DNA of 64,000 bases, taken from Pseudomonas sp. ZH-FAD (GTDB lineage: Bacteria; Pseudomonadota; Gammaproteobacteria; Pseudomonadales; Pseudomonadaceae). The notes under the pieces are model-generated. The model had not been told where the DNA came from. It made no database searches and saw nothing but the letters and a program-made list of their open reading frames with translations. Below are positions 8,449 through 20,135 of the stretch, in pieces (positions within the stretch are counted from its first letter, which is position 1; every line of letters begins with the position of its first letter). The translations under genes were made by a program, and so were the position numbers. The stretch covers positions 1 through 64,000 of the forward strand of contig NZ_PGLR01000025.1 of NCBI RefSeq assembly GCF_002803095.1. Reading direction: 5' to 3'.

Positions 8449-8464
8449 TGGCACCGGCATTGCA
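8449..8464 (+). promoter_or_regulatory. Sigma-54 promoter of the gcv operon
   Basis: TGGCAC-CGGCA-TTGCA is an essentially perfect -24/-12 element, with GG at 8450-8451 and GC at 8462-8463 separated by 10 bases as required. Transcription should start near 8475, about 52 bases before gcvH. An AT-rich tract (8411-8447) lies just upstream and could ease DNA bending between enhancer and promoter. Confidence 0.85.
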
Positions 8465-8526
8465 AACGCTCCCAAAACCTGCCCGCCACCTAGAAGCGGA
8501 CACCATTACCCCCCTGAGGAATTGAC

Positions 8527-8910
8527 ATGAGCGAGTTGCGTTTCACCGCCGATCACGAATGGCTGCGTCTGGACAACGATGGTCTGGTAACCGTCGGCAT
8601 CACCCATTACGCCCAGGACGCGCTCGGCGACGTGGTGTATGTGCAACTGCCGGAAGCCAAGTCCTACGCCCAGGGCGAGGAAGTGGCCGTGCTGGAGTCG
8701 GTCAAGGCCGCCAGCAACATCGTCATGCCGCTGGATGGCGAGATCGTCGAAATCAACGCCGACCTGGAAGGCAGCCCGGAGCTGGTCAACGAGTCGCCGC
8801 TGGACAAAGCCTGGTTCTTCCGCATGCGCCTGGCCGACAACGCCGTGCTGGCCGACCTGCTGGACAAGGCCGGCTATGATCGTCTGTTGAACGCCAACGC
8901 CGACGCCTGA
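8527..8910 (+). CDS. gcvH: Glycine cleavage system H protein
   Basis: A 127-residue lipoyl carrier protein that shuttles the aminomethyl group between P, T and L proteins. The lipoylated lysine is K60 in VLESVKAASN, and the barrel-sandwich fold signatures (ADHEWLRL, VGITHYAQDALGDVVYV) are intact. Full length for the family. CCCTGAGGAA precedes the ATG. First gene of gcvH-gcvP-glyA-gcvT; its stop is separated from the gcvP ATG by only nine bases. No L protein gene is in the window, as expected because dihydrolipoamide dehydrogenase is shared. Confidence 0.96.
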   Translation: MSELRFTADHEWLRLDNDGLVTVGITHYAQDALGDVVYVQLPEAKSYAQGEEVAVLESVKAASNIVMPLDGEIVEINADLEGSPELVNESPLDKAWFFRMRLADNAVLADLLDKAGYDRLLNANADA

Positions 8911-8919
8911 GTGACCGCC

Positions 8920-11775
<2,856 letters not shown>

Positions 11776-11780
11776 GCGCC

Positions 11781-11814
11781 CTGTGCTCTCTCCCGCTCGC
11801 GGGGGAGAGCACAG
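11781..11814. repeat. Hairpin between gcvP and glyA
   Basis: CTGTGCTCTCTCCCGC faces GCGGGGGAGAGCACAG around a four-base loop, with one G-T wobble. No T-run follows. It may adjust the relative amounts of gcvP and glyA mRNA. Confidence 0.5.
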
Positions 11815-11900
11815 CCTCCGGCTTTACCCATATTCCTTCGGCTCCCCTCACCGGGGCGGGCCGACTGCATCCCGAGAAAAACGATAAAGAGGGCCTCACC

Positions 11901-13154
<1,254 letters not shown>

Positions 13155-13169
13155 CACACAACGTACAAC

Positions 13170-13186
13170 GGGCCGCAAAGCGGCCC
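13170..13186. repeat. Small hairpin between glyA and gcvT
   Basis: GGGCCGC-AAA-GCGGCCC, seven perfect pairs with a three-base loop, followed by CAACC rather than a T-run. It is the only structure in the 69-base glyA-gcvT spacer. Confidence 0.4.
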
Positions 13187-13223
13187 CAACCGGTGCGCGC
13201 GGCGCACCCAACAGGAAATCGAC

Positions 13224-14348
13224 ATGACCACTGAAACTCTCGCCAAGACTCCGCTGCACGCCCTGCACCTCGAACTCGGCGCACGCATGGTGCCCTTCGC
13301 CGGCTATGACATGCCCGTGCAGTACCCGCTGGGCGTGATGAAGGAGCACCTGCACACCCGCGAGGCCGCCGGCCTGTTCGACGTCTCGCACATGGGCCAG
13401 ATCCTGCTGCGTGGCGAGCACGCCGCGCGCGCCCTGGAAACCCTGGTGCCGGTGGACATCATCGACCTGCCGGTGGGCCTGCAGCGCTACGCCATGTTCA
13501 CCGATGCCCAGGGCGGCATCCTCGACGACCTGATGGTCGCCAACCTGGGTGACGACACCCTGTACCTGGTGGTCAACGCCGCCTGCAAGGATCAGGACCT
13601 GGCCCACCTGCAGAAGCACATCGGCGAGCAGTGCCAGATCGAGTGCCTGTTCGAGGAGCGCGCTCTGCTCGCCCTGCAAGGCCCGAAAGCGGTCGACGTG
13701 CTGGCCCGCCTGGCGCCTGAAGTGAGCAAGATGACCTTCATGCAGGTGGCCCGCGTGCGCCTGCTGGGCAGCGAGTGCATCGTCAGCCGTAGCGGCTACA
13801 CCGGCGAAGACGGTTTCGAGATTTCCGTCGCCGTCGACCAGGCCGAAGCCCTGGCACGCAGCCTGCTGGCAGAAGCCGAAGTCGAAGCCATCGGCCTGGG
13901 CGCGCGTGACTCGCTGCGCCTGGAAGCCGGCCTGTGCCTGTACGGCCACGACATGAGCAGCGCCACCACGCCGATCGAGGCCAGCCTGCTGTGGGCCATC
14001 TCCAAGGTGCGTCGTGCCGATGGCGAGCGCGCCGGCAACTTCCCGGGCGCAGAGCGCGTGTTCGAGCAGCAGCAGAAAGGCGTGGCGCGCAAGCGTGTCG
14101 GCCTGCTGCCGCAGGAGCGTGTACCGGTGCGTGAAGGCGCAGAAATCGTCGATGCCGACGGCCAGGTGATCGGCCAGGTATGCAGCGGCGGCTTCGGCCC
14201 GACCCTCGGCGCGCCGGTGGCCATGGGTTACGTCAACGCCAGCCACACCGCCATCGACAGCGACGTCTGGGCCGTGGTGCGCGGCAAGCGCGTGGCGATG
14301 AAAGTGGCCAAGACCCCGTTCGTGCCGCAGCGCTACTACCGCGGCTGA
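13224..14348 (+). CDS. gcvT: Aminomethyltransferase, T protein of glycine cleavage
   Basis: A 374-residue folate-dependent enzyme that releases ammonia from aminomethyl-lipoyl-GcvH and makes methylene-THF. Family features include the N-terminal HALHLELGARMVPFAGYDMP and, in the second half, the folate-binding barrel (SRSGYTGEDGFEI, GARDSLRLEAGLCLYGHDM). AGGAAA lies before the ATG. It closes the gcvH-gcvP-glyA-gcvT unit. In P. aeruginosa the serine dehydratase gene sdaA sits between glyA and gcvT; it is absent here. Confidence 0.96.
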   Translation: MTTETLAKTPLHALHLELGARMVPFAGYDMPVQYPLGVMKEHLHTREAAGLFDVSHMGQILLRGEHAARALETLVPVDIIDLPVGLQRYAMFTDAQGGILDDLMVANLGDDTLYLVVNAACKDQDLAHLQKHIGEQCQIECLFEERALLALQGPKAVDVLARLAPEVSKMTFMQVARVRLLGSECIVSRSGYTGEDGFEISVAVDQAEALARSLLAEAEVEAIGLGARDSLRLEAGLCLYGHDMSSATTPIEASLLWAISKVRRADGERAGNFPGAERVFEQQQKGVARKRVGLLPQERVPVREGAEIVDADGQVIGQVCSGGFGPTLGAPVAMGYVNASHTAIDSDVWAVVRGKRVAMKVAKTPFVPQRYYRG

Positions 14349-14369
14349 TCAGCAACGTAGCCCTGCTCT

Positions 14370-14438
14370 GTAGGAGCCGCGCCTCGCGGCGAATGCGTCG
14401 CAAGACGCAAAAGCTTCGCCTCGGGGCGAGGCTCCTAC
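14370..14438. repeat. GTAGGAGCC inverted repeat (Pseudomonas REP type)
   Basis: GTAGGAGCC at 14370-14378 faces GGCTCCTAC at 14430-14438, with inner GC-rich hairpins (GCGCCTCGCGGCG and CTCGGGGCGAG). Related words occur at 32131-32160 and 44210-44240. It follows gcvT and may end or stabilise the operon mRNA. Confidence 0.6.
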
Positions 14439-14460
14439 ATTCATTGCGCGCGCTCTGCTC

Positions 14461-14520
14461 CGTAGCCCGGATGCAATCCGCGGATGCCCTCAAAAGCTCC
14501 CGGATTGCATCCGGGCTACG
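14461..14520. repeat. 60-bp GTAGCCCGGATGCAATCCGG inverted repeat, copy 1
   Basis: Left arm CGTAGCCCGGATGCAATCCG, right arm CGGATTGCATCCGGGCTACG, spacer of 20 bases. Copies of nearly the same length are at 44277-44336 and 59474-59533, and a half copy at 5623-5643. It ends seven bases before the stop of the flavin reductase gene. Confidence 0.75.
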
Positions 14521-14526
14521 TCGTTT

Positions 14527-15105
14527 CTAACCCCTGATCCGCTCGTAAGGCACCCGCTCGCGCCCGGCGCGCAGCGTCTGCGCCCACCAGTTCAGCTGCA
14601 CCAGCGTATGCGCCAGCGCCGAATTGGCGCGCCGCGGCTCGCTCAGGCGGCCCTGCTCATCGAACTGCTCCCAGGCATTGGTGAAGCTCACCGAGCCACG
14701 CACCGTCATCGCATGCAGCTCTGCCAGCACCTGGCGCAGTTGCTCCACCGCGCGCAACCCGCCGGATACCCCGCCATAACTGACGAACCCCACCGGCCGC
14801 GCTTCCCAGGAGGCCGGCACCTCGTCGATGAACTGTTTGAGCGCCGCCGGATAGCCGTGGTTGTACTCCGGCGTAACGATCAGAAAGGCATCGGCGCGCA
14901 GCAGCTGCTGCAACGACTGATGCCGACGCTCGGCTATCTCCTGCGGCTCGGCGGGCTGGCGAAACATCACGGCCGGATCGACCAGGCTCAGCTCGAATTC
15001 GCTGCGCTGCTCGATCTGCTCACGCGCCCAGGCCACCACCTGGTCGCAGAAGCGCTCTTCTCGCACGCTGCCGTAGATCAGTACCAATCGGATGCGGTCC
15101 TGCAT
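14527..15105 (-). CDS. NADPH-dependent FMN reductase (flavodoxin-like)
   Basis: A 192-residue soluble flavoprotein of the YLR011w/ChrR type. The FMN phosphate loop is visible as YGSVREERFC and the second conserved loop as TPEYNHGYPAALKQFID, with SYGGVSGG later. Such enzymes reduce FMN or quinones with NADPH. The ATG at 15105 follows GAGGGC and is preferred over the longer start at 15132. It is divergent from soxR and preceded by a SoxR-type promoter, so it is probably induced by redox-cycling compounds. Confidence 0.88.
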   Translation of the reverse strand: MQDRIRLVLIYGSVREERFCDQVVAWAREQIEQRSEFELSLVDPAVMFRQPAEPQEIAERRHQSLQQLLRADAFLIVTPEYNHGYPAALKQFIDEVPASWEARPVGFVSYGGVSGGLRAVEQLRQVLAELHAMTVRGSVSFTNAWEQFDEQGRLSEPRRANSALAHTLVQLNWWAQTLRAGRERVPYERIRG

Positions 15106-15140
15106 GGAATTGCCCTCGGTGTTGTCTATCAAGGCCAGCG

Positions 15141-15171
15141 AGGGTAAAACCTAAACTTAACTTGAGGTCAA
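15141..15171 (-). promoter_or_regulatory. SoxR-controlled promoter of the flavin reductase gene
   Basis: On the minus strand TTGACC (15171-15166) and TACCCT (15146-15141) are separated by 19 bases, the overlong spacer typical of MerR/SoxR-activated promoters. The spacer holds the operator CCTAAACTTAACTTGAGG (15150-15167), which closely matches the sox box CCTCAAGTTAACTTGAGG. SoxR should untwist this promoter when its iron-sulfur cluster is oxidised. Confidence 0.8.
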
Positions 15172-15182
15172 CAGGATTTTTC

Positions 15183-15641
15183 ATGACGACGTCGTGCTCC
15201 ATCCACGAACGCCCGCTGAGCGTCGGCCAGATCGCCGAACGCAGCGGCGTGGCGGTTTCCACACTGCATTTCTACGAGACCAAAGGGCTGATCCACAGCC
15301 AGCGCAATGCCGGCAATCAGCGGCGTTACCGGCGCGACGTGCTGCGCCGCGTCGCCATCATCAAGGTGGCACAGCGCCTGGGCATTCCCCTGGCCGATAT
15401 CGGTGTGGCACTGAGCACACTGCCCTGCGATCACATGCCGACGGCAGCGGACTGGCAACAACTATCGGCGCAATGGCAGCGCGATCTGGATGCGCGCATC
15501 GAGCAGCTGACGCGGCTACGCGATCAGCTCACCGGCTGCATCGGTTGCGGTTGCCTGTCGATGCAGGACTGCCCACTGCGCAACCCCAGGGACGAACTCG
15601 GCGCACAGGGCGCCGGGGCGCGTTTGCTGGAGATGGATTAA
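15183..15641 (+). CDS. soxR: Redox-sensing transcriptional activator SoxR
   Basis: A 152-residue MerR-family regulator with an N-terminal helix-turn-helix (SVGQIAERSGVAVSTLHFYE) and four cysteines in CIGCGCLSMQDC at positions 119, 122, 124 and 130, the positions that hold the [2Fe-2S] cluster in E. coli SoxR. The cluster is oxidised by redox-cycling drugs and phenazine-like pigments. The ATG at 15183 is chosen from its AGGA and family start. Divergent from the flavin reductase, with a sox box between them. No soxS is expected in pseudomonads, and none is seen. Confidence 0.93.
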   Translation: MTTSCSIHERPLSVGQIAERSGVAVSTLHFYETKGLIHSQRNAGNQRRYRRDVLRRVAIIKVAQRLGIPLADIGVALSTLPCDHMPTAADWQQLSAQWQRDLDARIEQLTRLRDQLTGCIGCGCLSMQDCPLRNPRDELGAQGAGARLLEMD

Positions 15642-15991
15642 TCGTCCAGGCAGTTGCGTCTGTTGCTGAACACCTCGCGGCGAATGTCGCGCACGTCCAG
15701 AGAGATCGTCGGCACCTGCGGCAGACGCTCGACCAGCGCACGCACGACACCGCGCGACAGCGCCCGCTTGTCGTCATCGCTGCGCCCGGCCAGCACGTAG
15801 AAGATCAGGTGCACGAACAACCCCGGCTCGCCACCCACGCAGTGGTGCTCGTACAGGCTCAGGCGCACCTTGACCTCGCCGGGCTGGAACAGTCCCGTGT
15901 CAGCCGCCTGGTCATGCACCAGTTGCACCAACTCCTGCGGCGCGATCAGCTCACTCAGCTCGCGAGCGGCTTCGATCAGGCAATGCGGCAT
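15638..15991 (-). CDS. 5-carboxymethyl-2-hydroxymuconate isomerase-like protein (tautomerase superfamily)
   Basis: A 117-residue protein whose mature N-terminus would be Pro (MPHCLIEAARELSELI), the catalytic proline of the tautomerase superfamily. The sequence matches the CHMI (HpaF) family throughout, with CVGGEPGLFVHLIFYVLAGRS as the core. CHMI acts in homoprotocatechuate breakdown, but no other hpa gene is nearby, so the substrate is uncertain. AAGGG precedes the ATG at 15991. It overlaps the end of soxR by four bases, tail to tail. Confidence 0.82.
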   Translation of the reverse strand: MPHCLIEAARELSELIAPQELVQLVHDQAADTGLFQPGEVKVRLSLYEHHCVGGEPGLFVHLIFYVLAGRSDDDKRALSRGVVRALVERLPQVPTISLDVRDIRREVFSNRRNCLDD

Positions 15992-16154
15992 GGGTAAACC
16001 CTTGATGTAAGTGAATTTGTCATACGTTATCACACAACAAGTTCGATACCAGCTGGTTTACCCGCTCTGCGCAGAACCGCGCCGCAAGCCTGCGACATCG
16101 TCAATAGCGCCGATAAATGGGGAAAACCTACTCAGACTTTCGTCTAGCAATGCG

Positions 16155-16228
16155 TTGACAAGCGATAAAAAGGCTGTCGATAATCCGATAAGTTGTATGA
16201 CGACATATGACAACGATAACAACAAGAA
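16155..16228 (+). promoter_or_regulatory. Candidate promoter, operator and CA motif in the porin leader
   Basis: TTGACA (16155-16160) and GATAAT (16179-16184) with an 18-base spacer make a good sigma-70 promoter, starting transcription near 16191. Overlapping the start is TTGTATGACGACATATGACA, which resembles operators of FCD-type GntR regulators (TTGTATGAC...). At 16218-16228 AACAACAAGAA fits the AANAANAA motif bound by Hfq/Crc. The rest of the gene-free stretch 15992-16474 holds only a GC hairpin (CCGGCCGCGTTCGGCCGG near 16358). Confidence 0.5.
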
Positions 16229-16467
16229 TCAGGGCCATGACATGACTATCCTTGCCTCTCCCTCAGAGCAGCAGCCCCTCGCCTGCTCGGCATCCATCGC
16301 CGCCACACGCCATAGAACCGGATTCGCCGGAGGCTGACGCCAGCCACCAGCAATGACCGGCCGCGTTCGGCCGGGCTATCGCCCTCCACGGGGCAAACAC
16401 AACATTCCCATCATGCAGGTCCTGATGCAGACCAGCAGGGGATGGTTCGTTCAAAAACTGGGAGCAC

Positions 16468-16475
16468 AACAACAA
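16468..16475 (+). promoter_or_regulatory. AACAACAA catabolite-repression motif at the porin start codon
   Basis: AACAACAA lies between the ribosome binding site GGGAG (16460-16464) and the ATG, sharing its last base with the start codon at 16475. AANAANAA motifs in this position are bound by Hfq with Crc in Pseudomonas and block translation while preferred carbon sources last. Confidence 0.5.
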
Positions 16476-17734
16476 TGACCGCACGCAACATCATTCCATT
16501 GGCCCTGCTCGGCAGCACGGCTCTGGCCCTGGTTATGCCGACCACCACGCACGCTGCCGGCTTCGTCGAAGACGCCAAGGTCACCCTCGGCCTGCGCAAC
16601 TATTACTTCAACCGCAACTACCTCAACGGCACCGACCCCGTGATCCGCGGTGAGCGCCAGGGCCAGGCCGAAGGCTGGACACAGAACTTCATCCTCGATG
16701 CCCGCTCCGGTTTCACCGAAGGCACCGTCGGCTTTGGCCTGGACGTGCTCGGCCTGTACAGCATCAAGCTGGACGGCAACCGTGGCGCCGCCAACACCCA
16801 GTTGATGCCGATCCACGACGACGGCCAGGCCGCCGACCAGTTCGGCCGTACTGCCGTGGCGGCCAAGGCCAAGCTCTCCAAGACCGAACTGAAGGTCGGT
16901 GAGTGGTTCGCCGTGCTGCCGATCCTGCGCGCTGACGACGGCCGTTCGCTGCCACAAACCTTCCAGGGTGCCCAGCTGACTTCCAGCGAGATCGACGGTC
17001 TGACCCTGTACGGCGGCCAGTTCTGGAAGAACAGCCAGCGTCACGACGCCAGCCGTGAAGACATGACGTTCAACGGTGTAGAAGGCGATGATTTCAACTT
17101 CGGCGGTGGTGAGTACCGTTTCAACGGCAACAACACCATGGTCGGCGTCTGGCACGCACGCCTGGAAGACGTCTATCAGCAGAGCTACGTGCAACTGACC
17201 CACAGCCAACCGGTCGGTGACTGGGTTCTGGGTGCCAACCTTGGCTACTTCAACGGCAAGGACGAAGGCGCGGCCAAGGCCGGCGACCTGGACAACAAGG
17301 TCTATCAGGGTGCGCTGTCGGCCAAGCGGGGCAACAACACCTTCCAGGTCACCTACCAGCGACTGAGCGGTGATACCAAATTCCTGCGTATCGACGGCGC
17401 CAGTGGCGGCACCCTGGTCAACGACGGTTTCCTGTCTGCTTTCGACAGCCCCGAGGAACGTTCCTGGCAGCTGCGTCATGACTACAACTTCGCCGGCCTC
17501 GGCATCCCGGGCCTGACCCTGATGAACCGCTACACCAGCGGCTCCAATATCCATGCCGGCGGCCGTACCGATGCCGAAGAGTGGAGTCGTGAAACCGAAC
17601 TGGCCTACACCATTCAGGAAGGCACCCTGAAGAACCTGAACATTCGCTGGCGTAACTCCGACGTCCGCCGTGACGTTGGCCAGGATCTGCACGAGAACCG
17701 TCTGATCATCAACTACCCGCTGTCGATTCTGTAA
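16475..17734 (+). CDS. OprD-family outer-membrane porin
   Basis: A 419-residue substrate-specific porin with a signal peptide (cut after THA, about residue 27) and OprD-family features: early DAKVTLGLRNYYFNRNY, the EGWTQNFILDARSGFTEGTVGFGLDVLG region, and a C-terminal strand ending in hydrophobic residues (RLIINYPLSIL). These channels take up amino acids, aromatic acids or other small acids. The ATG at 16475 gives a proper signal peptide; a GTG 33 bases upstream is possible but less likely. Leader and promoter suggest a regulator-dependent, catabolite-repressed gene. The substrate cannot be told. Confidence 0.9.
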   Translation: MTARNIIPLALLGSTALALVMPTTTHAAGFVEDAKVTLGLRNYYFNRNYLNGTDPVIRGERQGQAEGWTQNFILDARSGFTEGTVGFGLDVLGLYSIKLDGNRGAANTQLMPIHDDGQAADQFGRTAVAAKAKLSKTELKVGEWFAVLPILRADDGRSLPQTFQGAQLTSSEIDGLTLYGGQFWKNSQRHDASREDMTFNGVEGDDFNFGGGEYRFNGNNTMVGVWHARLEDVYQQSYVQLTHSQPVGDWVLGANLGYFNGKDEGAAKAGDLDNKVYQGALSAKRGNNTFQVTYQRLSGDTKFLRIDGASGGTLVNDGFLSAFDSPEERSWQLRHDYNFAGLGIPGLTLMNRYTSGSNIHAGGRTDAEEWSRETELAYTIQEGTLKNLNIRWRNSDVRRDVGQDLHENRLIINYPLSIL

Positions 17735-17787
17735 TACCGGACGCCTCACTGCGTCCTATTGACTCCTGTGTGTTAACGGCACTTTAC

Positions 17788-17814
17788 GCCCGTCCTCGTG
17801 ACGGGCTTTTTTTT
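17788..17814 (+). terminator. Intrinsic terminator of the porin gene
   Basis: GCCCGTC-CTCGT-GACGGGC followed by eight T. Textbook rho-independent terminator. Confidence 0.9.
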
Positions 17815-17905
17815 GCCCGCCAACTTTGACGCTCCCTGCGCGACGTTAACCCGTAGGGTGCGCCGTGCGCACCGGCTGACACGCCATCAGCCGGCACGCC
17901 CAGTT

Positions 17906-19033
17906 TCAGCGCAAGCGCCCGACCATCTGCGCCAGCACGGTCAACACATCCTGCCCCAGCCTCTGCGAGCGTGCGCCATTCCAGCCGGTGCGCGGCTGCG
18001 GGTTGTCGTCGTGGTCCTTGAACGGCATCTCGATGGTGAACGACAGGCAGTCGAAGGCCTGGCCGACGGCGTTGCAGGCCAGGGTCAGGTTGGCCTGGCC
18101 AGGCTCGTCGCGCGGGTAGCCGAAACGGGTCTGGAACTCGGCGCCGATGCCCACCAGACGGCTGCGGAAGTCTTCTTCCAGCGCAGCCAGACGCGGGGTG
18201 TAGCCCGGATTGCCCTCACAGCCTGCGGTGAATACGTGAGGGATCTCTTCGTCGCCGTGGATATCGAGGAACAGGTCGACGCCGATACGCTGCATGTGCT
18301 GCAGCACGAACAACACCTCGGGGCTGCGCTCGGAGCTGGCTGACTGCCAGGCGCGATTGAGGTCCTGCCCGGCATGGTTGGTGCGCAGATGACCACGATA
18401 GGCACCGTCCGGGTTCATGTTCGGCACCAGATAGAACTCAGCCTGGCTCAGCAGCGCTTGGACCTCGGCGTCATGCGGGTCCTGCAGGCGCTCGATCAAC
18501 CCCTCCATGAACCACTCGGCCATATGCTCCCCCGGATGCTGCTGGGCGATGATCCACAGTTTGCGCGGCGCGGCAGCCTGCCCGCCAATGCGCAGTAGCT
18601 GGATATCGCGACCTTCCAGGCTTCTACCGCTGGCCACCAGTTCAGCGCCGCGCTCCAGCGCGTGGGCGATCAGGCGTTCATGCCGCGCTCGCGGGTAAGG
18701 CTCGAAATAAGCGAACCGGACGCGCTCGTGCTCGGCTTGCAACTCGAAGTGCAGTTGCCCGTCCTCATAGCGGGTGGGCACGCGAAACCAGTCCTGCTGA
18801 TCGTAGCTGGCCACGGCCTGGTAACCGTCCCAGGCGCGGTTGTAGGCCGACTGCCCGGCATTGGTCAGGCAGAAGCCATAACCCTGGCCAGGTTGCAGAC
18901 CATCGACCTGAAAGTGAAACCACTGGAAATGGTGGCTGTTGAGGTCCGGCCGCATGGCCAGCAGTACGCGCTGCGGGTCGCTGGCGTCGACGACCTGAAT
19001 GTTGCCACTGTCGAAATTCGCACTGATCTTCAT
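17906..19033 (-). CDS. M14-family zinc carboxypeptidase-like protein (cytosolic carboxypeptidase type)
   Basis: A 375-residue enzyme with an N-terminal beta-rich domain (about 1-115) and an M14 catalytic domain. Zinc ligands appear as H166 and E169 in QQHPGEHMAE and H259 in FLDIHGDEE; the substrate-binding Arg is in DLNRAW and the catalytic Glu is E334 in FTIEMPF. This is the pattern of bacterial relatives of cytosolic carboxypeptidases, which trim C-terminal residues, often acidic. No signal peptide, so cytoplasmic. The natural substrate is unknown. It stands alone between the porin and a lipoprotein gene. Confidence 0.85.
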   Translation of the reverse strand: MKISANFDSGNIQVVDASDPQRVLLAMRPDLNSHHFQWFHFQVDGLQPGQGYGFCLTNAGQSAYNRAWDGYQAVASYDQQDWFRVPTRYEDGQLHFELQAEHERVRFAYFEPYPRARHERLIAHALERGAELVASGRSLEGRDIQLLRIGGQAAAPRKLWIIAQQHPGEHMAEWFMEGLIERLQDPHDAEVQALLSQAEFYLVPNMNPDGAYRGHLRTNHAGQDLNRAWQSASSERSPEVLFVLQHMQRIGVDLFLDIHGDEEIPHVFTAGCEGNPGYTPRLAALEEDFRSRLVGIGAEFQTRFGYPRDEPGQANLTLACNAVGQAFDCLSFTIEMPFKDHDDNPQPRTGWNGARSQRLGQDVLTVLAQMVGRLR

Positions 19034-19187
19034 GACTGCCTCGTAAGCGAAATCAGCGCTCAGGATTGCAGTTCATGACGCGAGTGTGAAGTCGCACCGC
19101 GACAGACTGATCAACGACAGCGAACTATGGTGTCCAGGGTCAGCCTAATAGCGACTTGCCCTGTTTCCCGCCTACGGAGTTTCTGCC

Positions 19188-19724
19188 ATGCCCAGCCCGA
19201 TCAACCTGCGTCACGCTACCACTGCCCTGCTCGCCCTTGCGTTGCTGGCGGGCTGCGCCGGGCGTGAACCTGACTCCAGCGCGCCGGAAAAACAGCCGCA
19301 GGTGGAACAGCCCATCACCCAGACCGAACAGGACCAACTGCGCCAGCAGGCCCAGCGTGGTGATCTGGAAAGCCAGTTCCAGCTCGGCAGCAGCTACTTC
19401 GTCGGCCAGCCGGAGAAGAACCTCAAGCAGGCCGAGTACTGGTGGAAGCAGGCCGCCGACAAGGGTCATGCCATGGCTGCAGTGAGCCTGGCCTACCTCT
19501 ACACCGGCCGCGACGCCCCTGAGTTCGCCAACCAGCGCGACATGCTCAAGTACCTCAACCAGTCAGCCGCTGCGGGCAACCCGATGGCGCAACATGTACT
19601 GGGCAACCTCTACCGTCGCGGTGAAGGCGGCGTACCACGCGACCCTGACCAGGCCCAGCGCCTGTACCAGAGCGCCTGCCAGCAGCGCTACGAGCCTTCC
19701 TGCGCGGCGCTGGGCCAGCAGTGA
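19188..19724 (+). CDS. Lipoprotein with Sel1-like repeats
   Basis: A 178-residue protein with a lipobox LLAGC at residues 19-23, so it should be lipidated at C23 and anchored in the envelope. After a Pro/Gln-rich linker, Sel1-type helical repeats run through the rest (for example LESQFQLGSSYFVGQPEKNLKQA and GNPMAQHVLGNLYRRG, each cited in part). Such repeats mediate protein contacts. A preceding T-rich stretch and CTACGGAG give the start at 19188. Function unknown. Confidence 0.82.
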   Translation: MPSPINLRHATTALLALALLAGCAGREPDSSAPEKQPQVEQPITQTEQDQLRQQAQRGDLESQFQLGSSYFVGQPEKNLKQAEYWWKQAADKGHAMAAVSLAYLYTGRDAPEFANQRDMLKYLNQSAAAGNPMAQHVLGNLYRRGEGGVPRDPDQAQRLYQSACQQRYEPSCAALGQQ

Positions 19725-19731
19725 CGAAGGT

Positions 19732-20112
19732 TCAGACGTAACAGGCCACCTCGACGTTGTAGCCATCGGGGTCAAGCACGAAGGCGGCGTAGTAGCCATA
19801 TTCTTCGCGCAGGCCGGGCCGGCCATTGTCTTCGCCACCGGCCTGCAGCGCCGCGGCATGAAAGGCCTGCACTGTCGCCTGGCTGTCGACACGCAGGCAA
19901 AAATGCGCCAGCGGCTCGCACTGGCCACGCCCGGGGACGGCACTGAGCAGGTAAAGCACGGCCTGCTCCTCGGCCTGCGGACCGAAGCCGGCGGCCAACC
20001 CCGCGCCATGCTCGCCGTCGTATTTCAGTTCGTAGCCCAAAGGCGCCAGGGCCGCCTGATACCAGGCGCGACTGCGGCGAAAGTTGGCCACGGTGATACA
20101 AAGATGGTCGAT
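19732..20112 (-). CDS. VOC-family (glyoxalase/bleomycin resistance-like) protein
   Basis: A 126-residue vicinal oxygen chelate protein starting MIDHLCITVANFRRSRAWYQ. Metal-ligand positions of the fold are plausible at H4, H in LAHFCLRVDS and the acidic end of FVLDPDGYNVEVAC. The ATG at 20112 follows GAGG. The family includes dioxygenases, isomerases and drug-binding proteins; the substrate is not inferable. It lies 23 bases downstream of a GST gene on the same strand, which suggests co-transcription and a detoxification role. Confidence 0.8.
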   Translation of the reverse strand: MDHLCITVANFRRSRAWYQAALAPLGYELKYDGEHGAGLAAGFGPQAEEQAVLYLLSAVPGRGQCEPLAHFCLRVDSQATVQAFHAAALQAGGEDNGRPGLREEYGYYAAFVLDPDGYNVEVACYV

Positions 20113-20135
20113 CATCGAAACCTCACCATAGGTTT

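Noticed and set aside
8192..8526. Glycine riboswitch before gcvH
   Set aside because: The leader after the sigma-54 promoter is only about 50 bases, too short for the aptamer; the upstream DNA shows enhancer sites instead.
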